Origin: Butyrivibrio sp. CB08
GTDB lineage: Bacteria; Bacillota; Clostridia; Lachnospirales; Lachnospiraceae
Assembly (NCBI RefSeq): GCF_003625485.1
Contig: NZ_RAIR01000004.1
Span: 265,378 to 329,377 of the forward strand
DNA: 64,000 bases
Direction: 5' to 3'
This document shows, piece after piece, positions 1-8,608 of this stretch. Numbering within the stretch: position 1 is the first letter of the stretch; the number at the start of each line of letters is the position of its first letter. A model generated the notes under the pieces. The model saw only the letters and a program-made list of their open reading frames with translations. It was not told the DNA's origin and ran no database searches. The translations under genes and the position numbers were made by a program.

Positions 1-586
1 CATAGATACAGATAACATCCTTGCCCTTCTGGTTGATGATAGTGTCGATTGCGATTGTAGTTTTACCAGTCTGTCTATCGCCGATAATAAGCTCACGCTG
101 TCCTCTTCCGATAGGGATCATGGAATCGATAGCCTTGATACCTGTCTGAAGTGGCTCCTTAACGGGCTGTCTTGCGATAATACCTGGTGCAGGTGACTCA
201 ACGGGCCTATACTCTGTGGTCTCAATTGGTCCCTGTCCATCAATTGGCTGACCGATGGCGTTTACAACACGTCCGATCATCTTCTCGCCTACAGGAACAG
301 ATACGACTCTGCCTGTACGCTTAACGGTCTGTCCTTCGCTGATACCTACATCCTCGCCGAACAAAACCGCGGATACTACTGTTTCCTCGAGGTTCTGAGC
401 CATTCCGAATGTACCATTCTCAAACTCTAAAAGCTCACCGGACATACAGTTCAAAAGTCCGCTAACTCTGGCAATACCATCACCAACGGTAAGAACTGTT
501 CCAGTCTCGTTCTGAATTATAGCGTTCTGATAATTCTTTATCTGGCTTCGAATGACCTCGGATATTTTTTCTGGTTTTAGTTCCAT
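1..586 (-). CDS. atpA: ATP synthase F1 subunit alpha (5' part, cut by window edge)
   Basis: N-terminal ~195 residues of the non-catalytic nucleotide-binding alpha subunit of the F1 head. My translation of the minus strand from the ATG at 586 begins [20 protein letters not shown], runs through the beta-barrel domain and contains the P-loop GDRQTGKT before the window edge. A GGAGG-like site lies just before the ATG. It is the last atp gene visible, about 20 bp after atpH; gamma, beta and epsilon should follow outside the window. Identity is certain from the P-loop and gene order. The gene is incomplete here only because of the window boundary. Confidence 0.97.
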   Translation of the reverse strand, partial: MELKPEKISEVIRSQIKNYQNAIIQNETGTVLTVGDGIARVSGLLNCMSGELLEFENGTFGMAQNLEETVVSAVLFGEDVGISEGQTVKRTGRVVSVPVGEKMIGRVVNAIGQPIDGQGPIETTEYRPVESPAPGIIARQPVKEPLQTGIKAIDSMIPIGRGQRELIIGDRQTGKTTIAIDTIINQKGKDVICIY

Positions 587-607
587 ATCATCCTCCGATG
601 TATTGTT

Positions 608-1147
608 TTAGATGACAGTCTCATCAACTTTCTTGCGAAGCTCGGATAACCTGCCTTTGACTGAACCGTCAAAGAGCTGTCCCTCCAGATCTACTCTGAC
701 ACCACCGAGGATGTCCGGATCTGTCTTCTGTTTAAGAAGTACCTTCTTACCGCTGATCTTCTCAAGTTTCTCTTTGAGCTGATTAAGCTGATCGCCTGAT
801 AGTGCAACTGCTGTTGTCACTAACGCATCTGCTATTCCGTGGTCCTCATTGTAAGCCTTTCTGAATCTCTTAAGGCATCCTGAGTATTCACGGAGCAGCC
901 CCTTCTCGATGAGAATCTTGATGAAGCTCAGATGATAAGCGGTCAAAGAGCTGCCAAGTGCTTCGTCCACCAGCTGCAGTCTCTCTTTCTTAGGGACCGA
1001 AGGCTCCGACAGGAGGGTTACGTAATCAGGGTTATCATCAAATATCCCCTTCACAGCCTCCATTTCGCCCAAAATATCATCCGATAGGTTCTCTTCCGCT
1101 GCCAGATCATATAGGCTCTGCCCATAAAGATCTCCAGCTTTTGACAT
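608..1147 (-). CDS. atpH: ATP synthase F1 subunit delta (OSCP)
   Basis: Peripheral-stalk subunit that ties the top of the F1 head to the b subunits. The protein has 179 residues, the normal family length. It has an all-helical N-terminal domain (roughly 1-105) and a C-terminal part with the typical GGVRVDLEGQLFDGSVKGRL segment at about 148-167, the most conserved piece of the family. It lies between atpF and atpA with 11-21 bp gaps, the standard position. No unusual residues were noted. Expression should be from the common atp promoter upstream of the atpZ-like gene. Confidence 0.95.
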   Translation of the reverse strand: MSKAGDLYGQSLYDLAAEENLSDDILGEMEAVKGIFDDNPDYVTLLSEPSVPKKERLQLVDEALGSSLTAYHLSFIKILIEKGLLREYSGCLKRFRKAYNEDHGIADALVTTAVALSGDQLNQLKEKLEKISGKKVLLKQKTDPDILGGVRVDLEGQLFDGSVKGRLSELRKKVDETVI

Positions 1148-1158
1148 TTTAATTCTCC

Positions 1159-1656
1159 TTATGCTCCGACTTTAGAAATGAAATCTTCTATAAGTTTCTT
1201 ATGATCGGATTCACTGATCTCTTTCTCAACAACCTTGCCTGCAATTTCCATTGCAAGGGATCCGATCTCATCCTTGGCCTCATTGATGGCTTTCTTCTTT
1301 TCCTGCTCAATATCAGCTGCTGCTCTAGCCTTGATGCTCTGAGCTTCTGCCTCTGCCTCATGAACTAAGGTATCTGCCTTGCTCTGGGCTTCCTTCTGGG
1401 CATCAGATACGATCTGAGCTGCCTCAGCGTGGGCATTTGTCAAGCTGTCTTCATACTGAACTTTAAGAGAATCGGCTGCATCCTTGGCCTCCCTGGCTTC
1501 CCTTATCTCCTTATCAGCTAGGTTCTTTCTCTTTTCCAGAATCTCATTGATCGGTTTGAAAAGAAACTTCTTAATGAGATACACCTGAATGAAAAGGTTC
1601 AAGATCTGAATGATAAAGGTCCAGGGTACTAGTGTTACTAGTTCCTGTGTTTGCAT
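1159..1656 (-). CDS. atpF: ATP synthase Fo subunit b
   Basis: Membrane-anchored stator subunit. It has 165 residues: one hydrophobic helix near residues 10-30, then a long charged coiled coil rich in Ala, Glu and Lys (about 35-150), the classic b-subunit layout. It lies 38 bp after atpE and 11 bp before atpH. Only one b-type gene is present in the operon, so the stator should be a b2 homodimer. The start ATG is preceded by a good purine-rich site (aaaggagat). Confidence 0.95.
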   Translation of the reverse strand: MQTQELVTLVPWTFIIQILNLFIQVYLIKKFLFKPINEILEKRKNLADKEIREAREAKDAADSLKVQYEDSLTNAHAEAAQIVSDAQKEAQSKADTLVHEAEAEAQSIKARAAADIEQEKKKAINEAKDEIGSLAMEIAGKVVEKEISESDHKKLIEDFISKVGA

Positions 1657-1694
1657 ATTTTAATCTCCTTTATCCGGGATAACAGATAAGCTAA

Positions 1695-2021
<327 letters not shown>

Positions 2022-2789
2022 TTATTCCTCTGCCGCATTTGCTATATACATGACGGTCAGCATGCAGAAGATAAACGCCTGCATACATCCTGAGAACCAG
2101 TCAAAATATACGCCGGTTACAGCAGGGAGACCTATGCCGAGAATTGGGATCTTGGACAGGAACTGTCCAACCGCACCCGGTATCAGTCCAAACAAGGCTG
2201 CTGACGCAAGCCCTAATGCCCAGTAGATAAGTCCGTCGATAACTACGCCGGAAAGGATATTTCCAAAGTGACGGCACGCCATACTAACTGGAGTTGCCAA
2301 CTCAGACAGGATATTGAATGGTGTCATGACCGCAATAGGTGTCGTGAACCCCTTTAAATATCCGCCAAAACCGTTGGTCTTGATCTTGGTTGCAGTAATC
2401 ATTGTGAAAACGACTACCGCCCAGGCTGCTTCTGTTGACAGATCTGCTGTTGGACTTCTAAGTCCCACAAGGCTTATCAGATTGGATACCACGCTCGTTG
2501 CAAACAGCGCCGAAACAAATGGTATCAACTTGTCAAACTTGGTGCCTCCTGTGTTATTGCGGACAAAATTGTTGCCCGTTTCAACCAGCATCTCTGCAAA
2601 AGCCTGCCTCTTCGAGATATTCTCAACCTTGAGATTTCTCGTCAGGAAGATACACAAACCGGTAATAATGATCATTACGATCCAGCTGACTATCAGCGTC
2701 TCTGTGATCTTTAGATCCCCTAGAATGGGAATTCCGGTTTTTATTGAGCAGTATATCTTCGCGTAATCAACTTCGAAGCTCTGACTCAT
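2022..2789 (-). CDS. atpB: ATP synthase Fo subunit a
   Basis: Stator channel subunit that passes ions to the c ring. It has 255 residues and five to six hydrophobic helices. The essential arginine is visible in SMACRHFGN (Arg173), in the helix that faces the c-ring carboxylates. It lies between the atpI-like gene and atpE, the normal order. The C-terminal helix FDWFSGCMQAFIFCMLTVMYIANA is the usual final membrane segment. No truncation is seen. Ion specificity is set mostly by the c subunit, which here looks Na+-type. Confidence 0.95.
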   Translation of the reverse strand: MSQSFEVDYAKIYCSIKTGIPILGDLKITETLIVSWIVMIIITGLCIFLTRNLKVENISKRQAFAEMLVETGNNFVRNNTGGTKFDKLIPFVSALFATSVVSNLISLVGLRSPTADLSTEAAWAVVVFTMITATKIKTNGFGGYLKGFTTPIAVMTPFNILSELATPVSMACRHFGNILSGVVIDGLIYWALGLASAALFGLIPGAVGQFLSKIPILGIGLPAVTGVYFDWFSGCMQAFIFCMLTVMYIANAAEE

Positions 2790-2799
2790 GCTTTACTCT

Positions 2800-3228
2800 T
2801 CAACCTCCTTTCCCCGCAGAAATGATACCGCGTAGTTTTATTACTAAACTAGGAATGAATAGCGGAACAATGCCCGCTACCAAGTTGAATACTGGAACAA
2901 CTATAGCCAGTATTACCCACAGAAGCTGCAGAAGAGTCCTGTACCTGTAGCTGACGCCCATGGTACTGCGGGCCTGCTTCTCATCATCCATGGATGCAAC
3001 CTTTTGCACTGTGATAGCCATCCAGAAGAAATTGCCGACAGCTACTAAAAAGCCGCAGATGCCTCCCAGGATAACCTTATAATCAAATGGTACCGCCAGA
3101 TTAAATGGAGCATCCTGCGGAACTACCATGTGCAAAACAAAAAACACCAAAAACATTACAAGGACACCAATTCCGGTGCCAAGTGCTATTTTCCCCGTCT
3201 CAGTCTTAACGGCTGGCTGAATTTTCAT
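2800..3228 (-). CDS. ATP synthase subunit I-like membrane protein
   Basis: A 142-residue hydrophobic protein with four predicted membrane helices (about 13-35, 48-72, 93-115, 118-138), directly upstream of atpB. The size, topology and position match the AtpI/subunit I group, which helps assemble the c ring in some bacteria. The sequence is too divergent to name with certainty from reading alone. It is separated from atpB by about 10 bp, so it is clearly part of the atp transcript. Confidence 0.75.
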   Translation of the reverse strand: MKIQPAVKTETGKIALGTGIGVLVMFLVFFVLHMVVPQDAPFNLAVPFDYKVILGGICGFLVAVGNFFWMAITVQKVASMDDEKQARSTMGVSYRYRTLLQLLWVILAIVVPVFNLVAGIVPLFIPSLVIKLRGIISAGKGG

Positions 3229-3254
3229 ACCCTTAATTTCTCCCGCAAAAAGTA

Positions 3255-3533
3255 TTAGATGTGCTTACTAAAGTAAACCTCATTAGGGTCTTTTTTTATC
3301 TTCTTTTTTTCTTCTTTGTGAACCACTGACAGATACACCTTATAAGCGGTTGTCATAGAAGCCCCAATCCCCAAGATAAAGCCAATAATGTACACCCACA
3401 GAGGGGCAGAAAGCTTGCTTACCAGAAGGTAGCACGCAAAAAGACACATCAGAAGGGGCATAAGAAGTGATAAGCCAAGCTGACCTACCATAGCAAACTG
3501 TCCAATCAGTTTTGATGCGTTTCGAACTTCCAT
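3255..3533 (-). CDS. AtpZ/AtpI-family small membrane protein, first gene of the atp operon
   Basis: A 92-residue protein with two membrane helices (about 18-40 and 46-68) and a charged C-terminal tail (KEEKKKIKKD). The N-terminal stretch IGQFAMVGQLGLSLLMPLL is typical of AtpZ (gene 1) proteins that precede ATP synthase operons and have been linked to Mg2+ or Ca2+ transport or assembly. It is the promoter-proximal gene, with a good promoter about 60 bp upstream. The Shine-Dalgarno just before the ATG is weak (aagag); a stronger aaggag lies about 17 bases upstream, so translation initiation may be inefficient. Confidence 0.75.
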   Translation of the reverse strand: MEVRNASKLIGQFAMVGQLGLSLLMPLLMCLFACYLLVSKLSAPLWVYIIGFILGIGASMTTAYKVYLSVVHKEEKKKIKKDPNEVYFSKHI

Positions 3534-3595
3534 GGACGTCTCTTTTCCGCTCCTTCCTGCATATTTGTGTATACGACAAACAGTATAACACTATA

Positions 3596-3624
3596 ATAAT
3601 ACACTTTTTATGGGCTTTTCTCAA
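3596..3624 (-). promoter_or_regulatory. Probable atp operon promoter
   Basis: On the minus strand TTGAGA (3619-3624) and TATTAT (3596-3601) are separated by exactly 17 bp and sit about 63 bp before the atpZ-like ATG. The fit to a housekeeping sigma-A promoter is good. No operator was recognised around it. Confidence 0.6.
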
Positions 3625-3660
3625 CTAAAGTTAGACAATTCTGGCTTTTCTCAGAATTAT

Positions 3661-3711
3661 AAAAAAATAGCCGAAACCCGCTATTTTTCTGCTTTAGCGA
3701 ATTTCGGCTAT
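3661..3711 (-). terminator. Intrinsic terminator of aspS
   Basis: Read on the minus strand, ATAGCCGAAA (3702-3711) pairs with TTTCGGCTAT (3667-3676), and an inner CGCTA/TAGCG pairing extends the stem. A run of T residues follows. It lies 38 bp beyond the aspS stop and upstream of the atp promoter. Confidence 0.9.
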
Positions 3712-3749
3712 ATTTCTTTATAAACATTTTATCAAAATTTCGTCAGTTA

Positions 3750-5561
3750 TTACTCTTCTGTCTTGTCTTCTACTACAGTCCTGATGTGAAGCTCTTCAAG
3801 CTGCTTGTCTGTAACGAAGCCAGGAGCATCCATCATTACGTCCTGTGCATTCTTGTTCATAGGGAATGGAATGATCTCCCTGATGGTATCCTCTCCTGCA
3901 AGGAGCATTACCATACGGTCTACTCCAGGTGCGATTCCTGCGTGTGGAGGAGCACCATAAGTAAATGCGTTGTACATAGCTGGGAACTTGGCCTTAACAT
4001 CATCCTCGCCAAGTCTTACCATCTCGAAGGCCTTGATCATGATCTCAGGATCGTGATTTCGAACAGCACCTGATGAAAGCTCTACGCCGTTACATACAAG
4101 GTCGTACTGATCAGCTGTGATTGAAAGAGGATCGATCTCGCCTCTCTCAGCCTTAAGAAGGGTCTCAAGACCGCCTGAAGGCATTGAGAATGGGTTGTGG
4201 CAGAACTCAAGCTCGCCTGACTCCTCACCAATCTCGTACATAGGGAAGTCTACGATCCAGCAGAATGCATACTGCTCTTTATCCATATGTCCTGGAACAG
4301 CTGCACCGAAGGTCTTAACGATAACACCGGCTGTCTTCTGGGCTGCGCCAAGCTTACCTGCTGAAAGAACTACAAGATCTCCAGCCTTAAGTGAAAGAGC
4401 TGCAACTACGTCGTCCTTAATTGGAGCAACGAACTTGGAGATACCTCCAACCAGCTCATTATTCTCATCCATTCTGAACCAGTAAGCCTTGTTACCAGAC
4501 TGAACCTCTACATCGCCGATTGTCTTATCGATGAACTTGCGGCTCTCCTTGAAATCAGAAATAACAACTGCCTTGATGCGCACATCTGTAGCTGTTCCGT
4601 CCTCAGCCTTGGTTGCAAATGGACCAAATCCGCAGTCAGCAAGTTTATCTGTAACATCCTGCACTGTAAGGTCGATTCTAAGATCAGGCTTATCTGATCC
4701 GTATTTCTCCATAGCCTCAAGATATGGAATCCTCATGAAAGGTGATCCTGAAGCACGGTTGTATGTGCCATATTTAGCAAAGATTGGAGGAAGTACATCC
4801 TCACATACTGAAAATACGTCTTCCTGTGATGCAAAAGCCATCTCCATGTCGAGCTGATAGAACTCTCCAGGGCTTCTGTCTCCTCTTGCATCCTCATCTC
4901 TAAAGCAAGGTGCGATCTGGAAGTAGCGGTCAAAACCAGCTGTCATAAGAAGCTGCTTGAACTGCTGAGGTGCCTGTGGAAGGGCATAGAACTTACCAGG
5001 ATGCTTTCTTGCAGGAACAAGGTAGTCTCTTGCTCCCTCAGGAGATGATGCTGTAAGGATAGGGGTTGTGATCTCCAAAAATCCGTGCTCAGTCATTGAC
5101 TGTCTGAGCGCTGCAACAACATTGCATCTAAGGATGATATTCTTTTTAACCTCAGGATTTCTAAGGTCAAGATATCTATATTTAAGACGGGCTGTCTCAT
5201 CAGCCTCTCTTGAGTGGTTGATCTCAAAAGGAAGCTCGTTATGATGACATTTTCCAAGAACATCGATCTTCTCTGGAACAACCTCGATGTCACCAGTTGC
5301 CTGCTTGGGGTTTTTAGAGCTACGCTCTCTTACTACGCCCTTTACAGAAATTGTTGACTCCTTGTTGATGGCCTTGGCCTGCTTAACCATCTCTTCTGTC
5401 TCTAAAACGATCTGGGTTGTGCCATAGAAGTCACGAAGGACAACGAATCCAAGTCCACTACCAACTTCACGCATGTTCTCAAGCCAGCCAACAAGTGTTA
5501 CGCTCTCGCCGACGTTCTCCATGCGCAGCTCACCACAGTTATGTGTACGTGATTGCATCAT
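3750..5561 (-). CDS. aspS: Aspartyl-tRNA synthetase
   Basis: Charges tRNA-Asp with aspartate. It has 603 residues, the full bacterial length. The N-terminal OB-fold anticodon-binding domain covers about 1-115, the class II catalytic core follows, and the bacterial GAD insertion lies in the middle (about 290-420). Motif 2 is FRDEDARGDRSPGEF from residue 220, and motif 3 is GIAPGVDR at 542-549. The start ATG at 5561 has GGAG eight bases upstream; a second ATG follows at once. It is monocistronic with its own promoter and terminator. The leader is only about 40 nt, too short for a T-box. Confidence 0.97.
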   Translation of the reverse strand: MMQSRTHNCGELRMENVGESVTLVGWLENMREVGSGLGFVVLRDFYGTTQIVLETEEMVKQAKAINKESTISVKGVVRERSSKNPKQATGDIEVVPEKIDVLGKCHHNELPFEINHSREADETARLKYRYLDLRNPEVKKNIILRCNVVAALRQSMTEHGFLEITTPILTASSPEGARDYLVPARKHPGKFYALPQAPQQFKQLLMTAGFDRYFQIAPCFRDEDARGDRSPGEFYQLDMEMAFASQEDVFSVCEDVLPPIFAKYGTYNRASGSPFMRIPYLEAMEKYGSDKPDLRIDLTVQDVTDKLADCGFGPFATKAEDGTATDVRIKAVVISDFKESRKFIDKTIGDVEVQSGNKAYWFRMDENNELVGGISKFVAPIKDDVVAALSLKAGDLVVLSAGKLGAAQKTAGVIVKTFGAAVPGHMDKEQYAFCWIVDFPMYEIGEESGELEFCHNPFSMPSGGLETLLKAERGEIDPLSITADQYDLVCNGVELSSGAVRNHDPEIMIKAFEMVRLGEDDVKAKFPAMYNAFTYGAPPHAGIAPGVDRMVMLLAGEDTIREIIPFPMNKNAQDVMMDAPGFVTDKQLEELHIRTVVEDKTEE

Positions 5562-5604
5562 AAGTAATACTCCATTTCTACAAATTAATCTCGTTAACTA
5601 AGAT

Positions 5605-5633
5605 ATTTTAGACCATCATCCACGTTCTTTCAA
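5605..5633 (-). promoter_or_regulatory. aspS promoter
   Basis: Minus strand TTGAAA (5628-5633), a 17 bp spacer, then TAAAAT (5605-5610), ending 44 bp before the aspS ATG. The match is near-consensus. Confidence 0.65.
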
Positions 5634-5637
5634 GTCA

Positions 5638-5682
5638 TAAAAAAAGAGCCATGTAAGAAATTTACTAATTCTCACATGGCCC
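5638..5682 (-). terminator. Terminator of the lipoprotein gene
   Basis: On the minus strand GCCATGTGAGAA pairs with TTCTTACATGGC, followed by TCTTTTTTT. It sits immediately after the lipoprotein stop codon and just before the aspS promoter. Confidence 0.9.
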
Positions 5683-5698
5683 TGAATTCATTAAATAA

Positions 5699-6838
5699 TT
5701 ACTTGATCACATCAAAGTTAAGGATCTCGCCAGAGAAGCATTCATCGTAAAGTCTGCTGAGGACTGAATTGTCCTTGAGAACTCCGTTCTCATCTGCACC
5801 AACATCTGCGATGTCATGAAGGTCTGAACGATAGTAATATGTTGCCTTGCCATCTGTATCAAACTCTTCCCATGCAAACTCGTCCCAGCAAGGGAATCCG
5901 TAGGATGATGTATAAACCTTCATGAAGTGATTTCCACCAACATAGAGCTTGTCGTTGTTAACTGCAAGTGGATATGCTGTTCCGGCAGCCTCTACAAAAC
6001 CTGCGTACTGAGGTGTTCCGCTGTCAGTGTATGAGTAAACCTCTGCGTCGATAGCTGCATTGTGTCCCTCAAGGTCATCAAATGTCCATGATGCTACAAG
6101 GAGCACATCTGTATCTCCAAGCTTAATGTTTGTGTATCCGCTTCCTGCAGGGAGCTTGTCAACGATCTGTGTGAATGTATCGCATCCATCAAGGTTTACC
6201 ATTGGAATGTGCTCCTGAAGCTCTCCGCTCTCCTCTGGAGCATTTGCACCAAACTGCTTGTTTGGATCGTAGATAGCCTCAGCGATTGCCTGGATATCAA
6301 ATCCGTCAAGGTCCTTGGCTGTTGTGCTAAGTGAATATGAATCACCAGTCTCAACATCGTACCATGTGCAGACATCTACCCACTCAGTATCTCCAATAAA
6401 GCGCTTGCACTTACCTGCCATGTTTCCGCCTGCCCAGTTAGCAAGAGTTACATCATCTTCTACTGTCCAGTCGAAGTACATGCCTGAAAGGTCCTCTGCA
6501 TTATCACCTGTAGCCTGCTGTCTTGCAGTAAAGCTCTTGTCGTCAAGGTCAAATGTCATCTGTACAAGCTGTCTGTATGGATCACCTGAATCCATAACGC
6601 TCCACTTTACATTTGTTGCACCCTCTGGAGCACTAAAGCCGTTTCCAACAAGCTGTCTGCACTCTTCCTCAGATGCATCTCTCCAAGGGTTTGCAATCTC
6701 TGTAGATTCTACAGATGCCTCAGCTGCTGCCTGCTCTGTTTCCTCTGCTGCAGGAGCCTCTGCTGGAGCTGCCTGTCCGCAAGCAGTAAGTGAAAGAACC
6801 ATAAGGCCTGTCATGATCATTGCAATTGACTTTTTCAT
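5699..6838 (-). CDS. Lipoprotein of unknown function
   Basis: Secreted, lipid-anchored protein of about 379 residues. The signal peptide MKKSIAMIMTGLMVLSLTACG ends in the lipobox LTAC. An Ala/Glu/Pro-rich linker follows, then a domain beginning NPWRDASEEEC with a GATNVKW segment that resembles other Lachnospiraceae lipoproteins. A second half (from about residue 215) is rich in aromatic residues (YYYRSDLHD). I chose the ATG at 6838 because the upstream ATG at 6859 overlaps the ribosome site GAGGAGG itself. No enzyme motif was recognised. It is single-gene, with an operator-like palindrome in its promoter. Confidence 0.8.
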   Translation of the reverse strand: MKKSIAMIMTGLMVLSLTACGQAAPAEAPAAEETEQAAAEASVESTEIANPWRDASEEECRQLVGNGFSAPEGATNVKWSVMDSGDPYRQLVQMTFDLDDKSFTARQQATGDNAEDLSGMYFDWTVEDDVTLANWAGGNMAGKCKRFIGDTEWVDVCTWYDVETGDSYSLSTTAKDLDGFDIQAIAEAIYDPNKQFGANAPEESGELQEHIPMVNLDGCDTFTQIVDKLPAGSGYTNIKLGDTDVLLVASWTFDDLEGHNAAIDAEVYSYTDSGTPQYAGFVEAAGTAYPLAVNNDKLYVGGNHFMKVYTSSYGFPCWDEFAWEEFDTDGKATYYYRSDLHDIADVGADENGVLKDNSVLSRLYDECFSGEILNFDVIK

Positions 6839-6898
6839 AATAGTATTTTTCCTCCTCATAATACCTGTTCTTTTTTTCTATTTTTTCAACCACAAACC

Positions 6899-6928
6899 AT
6901 TATACGAATACGTTTTCGTAAAAGGCAA
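6899..6928 (-). promoter_or_regulatory. Promoter of the lipoprotein gene with overlapping palindromic operator
   Basis: Minus strand TTGCCT (6923-6928), 18 bp spacer, perfect TATAAT (6899-6904). The spacer contains the near-perfect palindrome TACGAATACGTTTTCGTA (6903-6920, centred on CG), the form of LacI-family operators. A bound repressor would block both hexamers. Confidence 0.65.
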
Positions 6929-6987
6929 AGAAAAAGGCTAATATTTATAAACTCTTTAGAAAATTCATTTTTGATACAGGTTTAGGG

Positions 6988-7017
6988 TTGTCATGTTTTT
7001 TTCTAATGTGCTAAAGT
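6988..7017 (+). promoter_or_regulatory. Possible mgtE promoter
   Basis: Plus strand TTGTCA (6988-6993), 18 bp spacer, TAAAGT (7012-7017), a moderate match. It would start the transcript near 7024 and give an untranslated leader of about 130 nt before mgtE. Confidence 0.45.
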
Positions 7018-7023
7018 AATAGA

Positions 7024-7154
7024 GGTGACGCGCATTTGCTCACTAATCTCCGATAGAAAGGTGGTGGTTTTTATGAAGTCAGATAATCATTTATGCAGTA
7101 GCGATTCTGCTCCTGGCCGAAGTACCATAAAAATCACACATAAAGGAGATTACC
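7024..7154 (+). promoter_or_regulatory. Structured mgtE leader RNA, candidate metal-responsive cis element
   Basis: Two long pairings are nested. The outer helix TAATCTCC (7044-7051) with GGAGATTA (7145-7152) is eight perfect pairs and covers the mgtE ribosome site. The inner helix GTGGTTTTTATG (7064-7075) with CATAAAAATCAC (7126-7137) is twelve pairs including one G-U, and covers the ribosome site and start of a small ORF. A small hairpin GCAG/CTGC (7095-7098/7107-7110) lies inside. From memory it does not match the M-box consensus. The layout suggests control of translation initiation; Mg2+ as signal is inferred from the downstream gene. Confidence 0.55.
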
Positions 7155-7195
7155 ATGGAATTAGAAGAAGAGAAGACTCTATCCGTCGTTCTTAA
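7073..7195 (+). CDS. Possible leader peptide overlapping the mgtE start
   Basis: A 40-codon ORF (begins MKSDNHLCSSDSAPGRSTIK) with a plausible ribosome site AAGGTGGTGG just upstream. It runs in a different frame through the mgtE ribosome site and start (7155) and stops 41 bases inside mgtE, so the two genes overlap. It could be a regulatory upstream ORF coupled to mgtE translation, or chance. Its start lies in the inner helix of the leader. No homologue was recognised with certainty. Confidence 0.4.
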   Translation: MKSDNHLCSSDSAPGRSTIKITHKGDYHGIRRREDSIRRS

Positions 7196-8519
7196 AGAAC
7201 TTCTGTCGTCCAGACAATACACCAAGCTTCGCCAGACCATCTCTGACATGAACACAACAGATATCGCTGCTGCCATGAGTGAGATGGAAGAGGAAGATTC
7301 CCTTAAAATGTTCAGGATCCTTCCCAAAGATATGGCGGCTGACGTCTTTGCAGATCTGGAAGCTGATGTACAGCAGTACATCATCAGATCTATGTCTGAT
7401 AAGGAAGCATCCAACATAATTGAAAATCTGATGGCCGATGACGCTACAGACATTTTGGAAGAAATGCCTGCCAGCGTTGTTAAGCGTATCCTGGCTAATG
7501 CAAGCCCGGAGACAAGAGCTGACATCAATCACCTTCTGCAGTACCCTGAGGACTCCGCCGGATCTATCATGACTGTGGAGTATGTTGACCTTAGGGAAGA
7601 CATGACAGTAAGTGATGCCATAGAGCGCATCCGTAAAAAGGGTGTTGATTCAGAGACCATCAATATCTGCTACGTTGTAACCAAACAGAAGGTCCTTGTC
7701 GGAACTGTTGCTCTTAGATACCTCCTCATCATGGAGCCTGAAGAGATAATCGGTGACATCATGAACACCAACGTCATCAGCATTGGCACCATGACCGACC
7801 AGGAGGAAGCTGCAAGAACCTTCCAGAAATACGGTTTCACCGCCATGCCCGTTGTTGACAACGAATCCCGTATGGTTGGTATCATCACCATCGATGACGT
7901 AGTGGACATCCTTGAAGAAGAGGCTACCGAGGATATCGAAAAGATGGCAGCTATCGTGCCATCGGACAAGCCCTATCCTAAGGTTGGAATTTTTGAGACC
8001 TACAAAAACAGGATTCCCTGGCTGCTGTTCCTTATGATCAGCGCCACCTTTACAGGAGCTATCATCACAGGCTTTGAAGATGCCCTCTCAGCTTTTGTTG
8101 TACTTACAGCTTACATCCCAATGCTGATGGACACCGGCGGTAACGCAGGTTCCCAGGCAAGCGTATCCATTATCCGTGGACTTTCGCTTAAAGAGATCGA
8201 GTTCGAGGATCTGTTCAAGATCATATGGAAGGAGATAAGAGTTGCTGCTCTTTGTGGTCTCACCCTTGCAGCCGCTAACTTCGTTAAGCTCCTTCTCCTC
8301 GACAGACTTCAGATAACAGTAGCACTTGTCATATGCCTGACACTTCTTATAGTAGTACTTATTGCAAAACTGGTTGGCTGCTGCCTTCCTATGCTGGCGT
8401 CCAAGCTTGGCTTTGACCCTGCAGTAATGGCCAGCCCATTCATCACAACCATCGTTGATGCACTTTCACTTCTTGTGTACTTCAACATCGCAACCAGCCT
8501 GCTTCATCTGGCCACATGA
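7155..8519 (+). CDS. mgtE: Magnesium transporter MgtE
   Basis: Mg2+ channel/transporter of the inner membrane, 454 residues. The N-terminal MgtE superhelical domain covers about 10-130, two CBS domains follow (about 135-255), then a connecting helix and five membrane helices (about 285-454). The family motif TGGNAGSQ lies at 327-334 in the pore region. The cytoplasmic N and CBS domains normally bind Mg2+ and close the gate. AAAGGAGATTACC before the ATG is a strong ribosome site that can be sequestered by the leader. It is monocistronic with a good terminator. Confidence 0.97.
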   Translation: MELEEEKTLSVVLKELLSSRQYTKLRQTISDMNTTDIAAAMSEMEEEDSLKMFRILPKDMAADVFADLEADVQQYIIRSMSDKEASNIIENLMADDATDILEEMPASVVKRILANASPETRADINHLLQYPEDSAGSIMTVEYVDLREDMTVSDAIERIRKKGVDSETINICYVVTKQKVLVGTVALRYLLIMEPEEIIGDIMNTNVISIGTMTDQEEAARTFQKYGFTAMPVVDNESRMVGIITIDDVVDILEEEATEDIEKMAAIVPSDKPYPKVGIFETYKNRIPWLLFLMISATFTGAIITGFEDALSAFVVLTAYIPMLMDTGGNAGSQASVSIIRGLSLKEIEFEDLFKIIWKEIRVAALCGLTLAAANFVKLLLLDRLQITVALVICLTLLIVVLIAKLVGCCLPMLASKLGFDPAVMASPFITTIVDALSLLVYFNIATSLLHLAT

Positions 8520-8550
8520 CGGATAGCCATCACAGACAACGCATAATAAT

Positions 8551-8591
8551 AGCCCTCAGGTTATGAATCACTCATAATCTGAGGGCTTTTT
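8551..8591 (+). terminator. mgtE terminator
   Basis: AGCCCTCAGGTTATGA pairs with TCATAATCTGAGGGCT (one G-T pair) and is followed by TTTTT. It lies between the convergent mgtE and CRP/FNR-type genes. Confidence 0.92.
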
Positions 8592-8608
8592 ATCTGGTAA
8601 AAGAACTA

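Noticed and set aside
5562..5637. T-box riboswitch before aspS
   Set aside because: The region between promoter and start codon is only about 40 nt and has no T-box sequence or antiterminator.
6315..6941. 208-codon open frame on the plus strand opposite the lipoprotein gene
   Set aside because: It mirrors the signal-peptide lipoprotein frame, has no ribosome site, and its low-complexity composition reflects the Ala-rich linker on the other strand.
7024..7154. Known M-box Mg2+ riboswitch upstream of mgtE
   Set aside because: The conserved M-box blocks that I remember are not visible; only the general context fits. It was reported as an unassigned structured leader instead.
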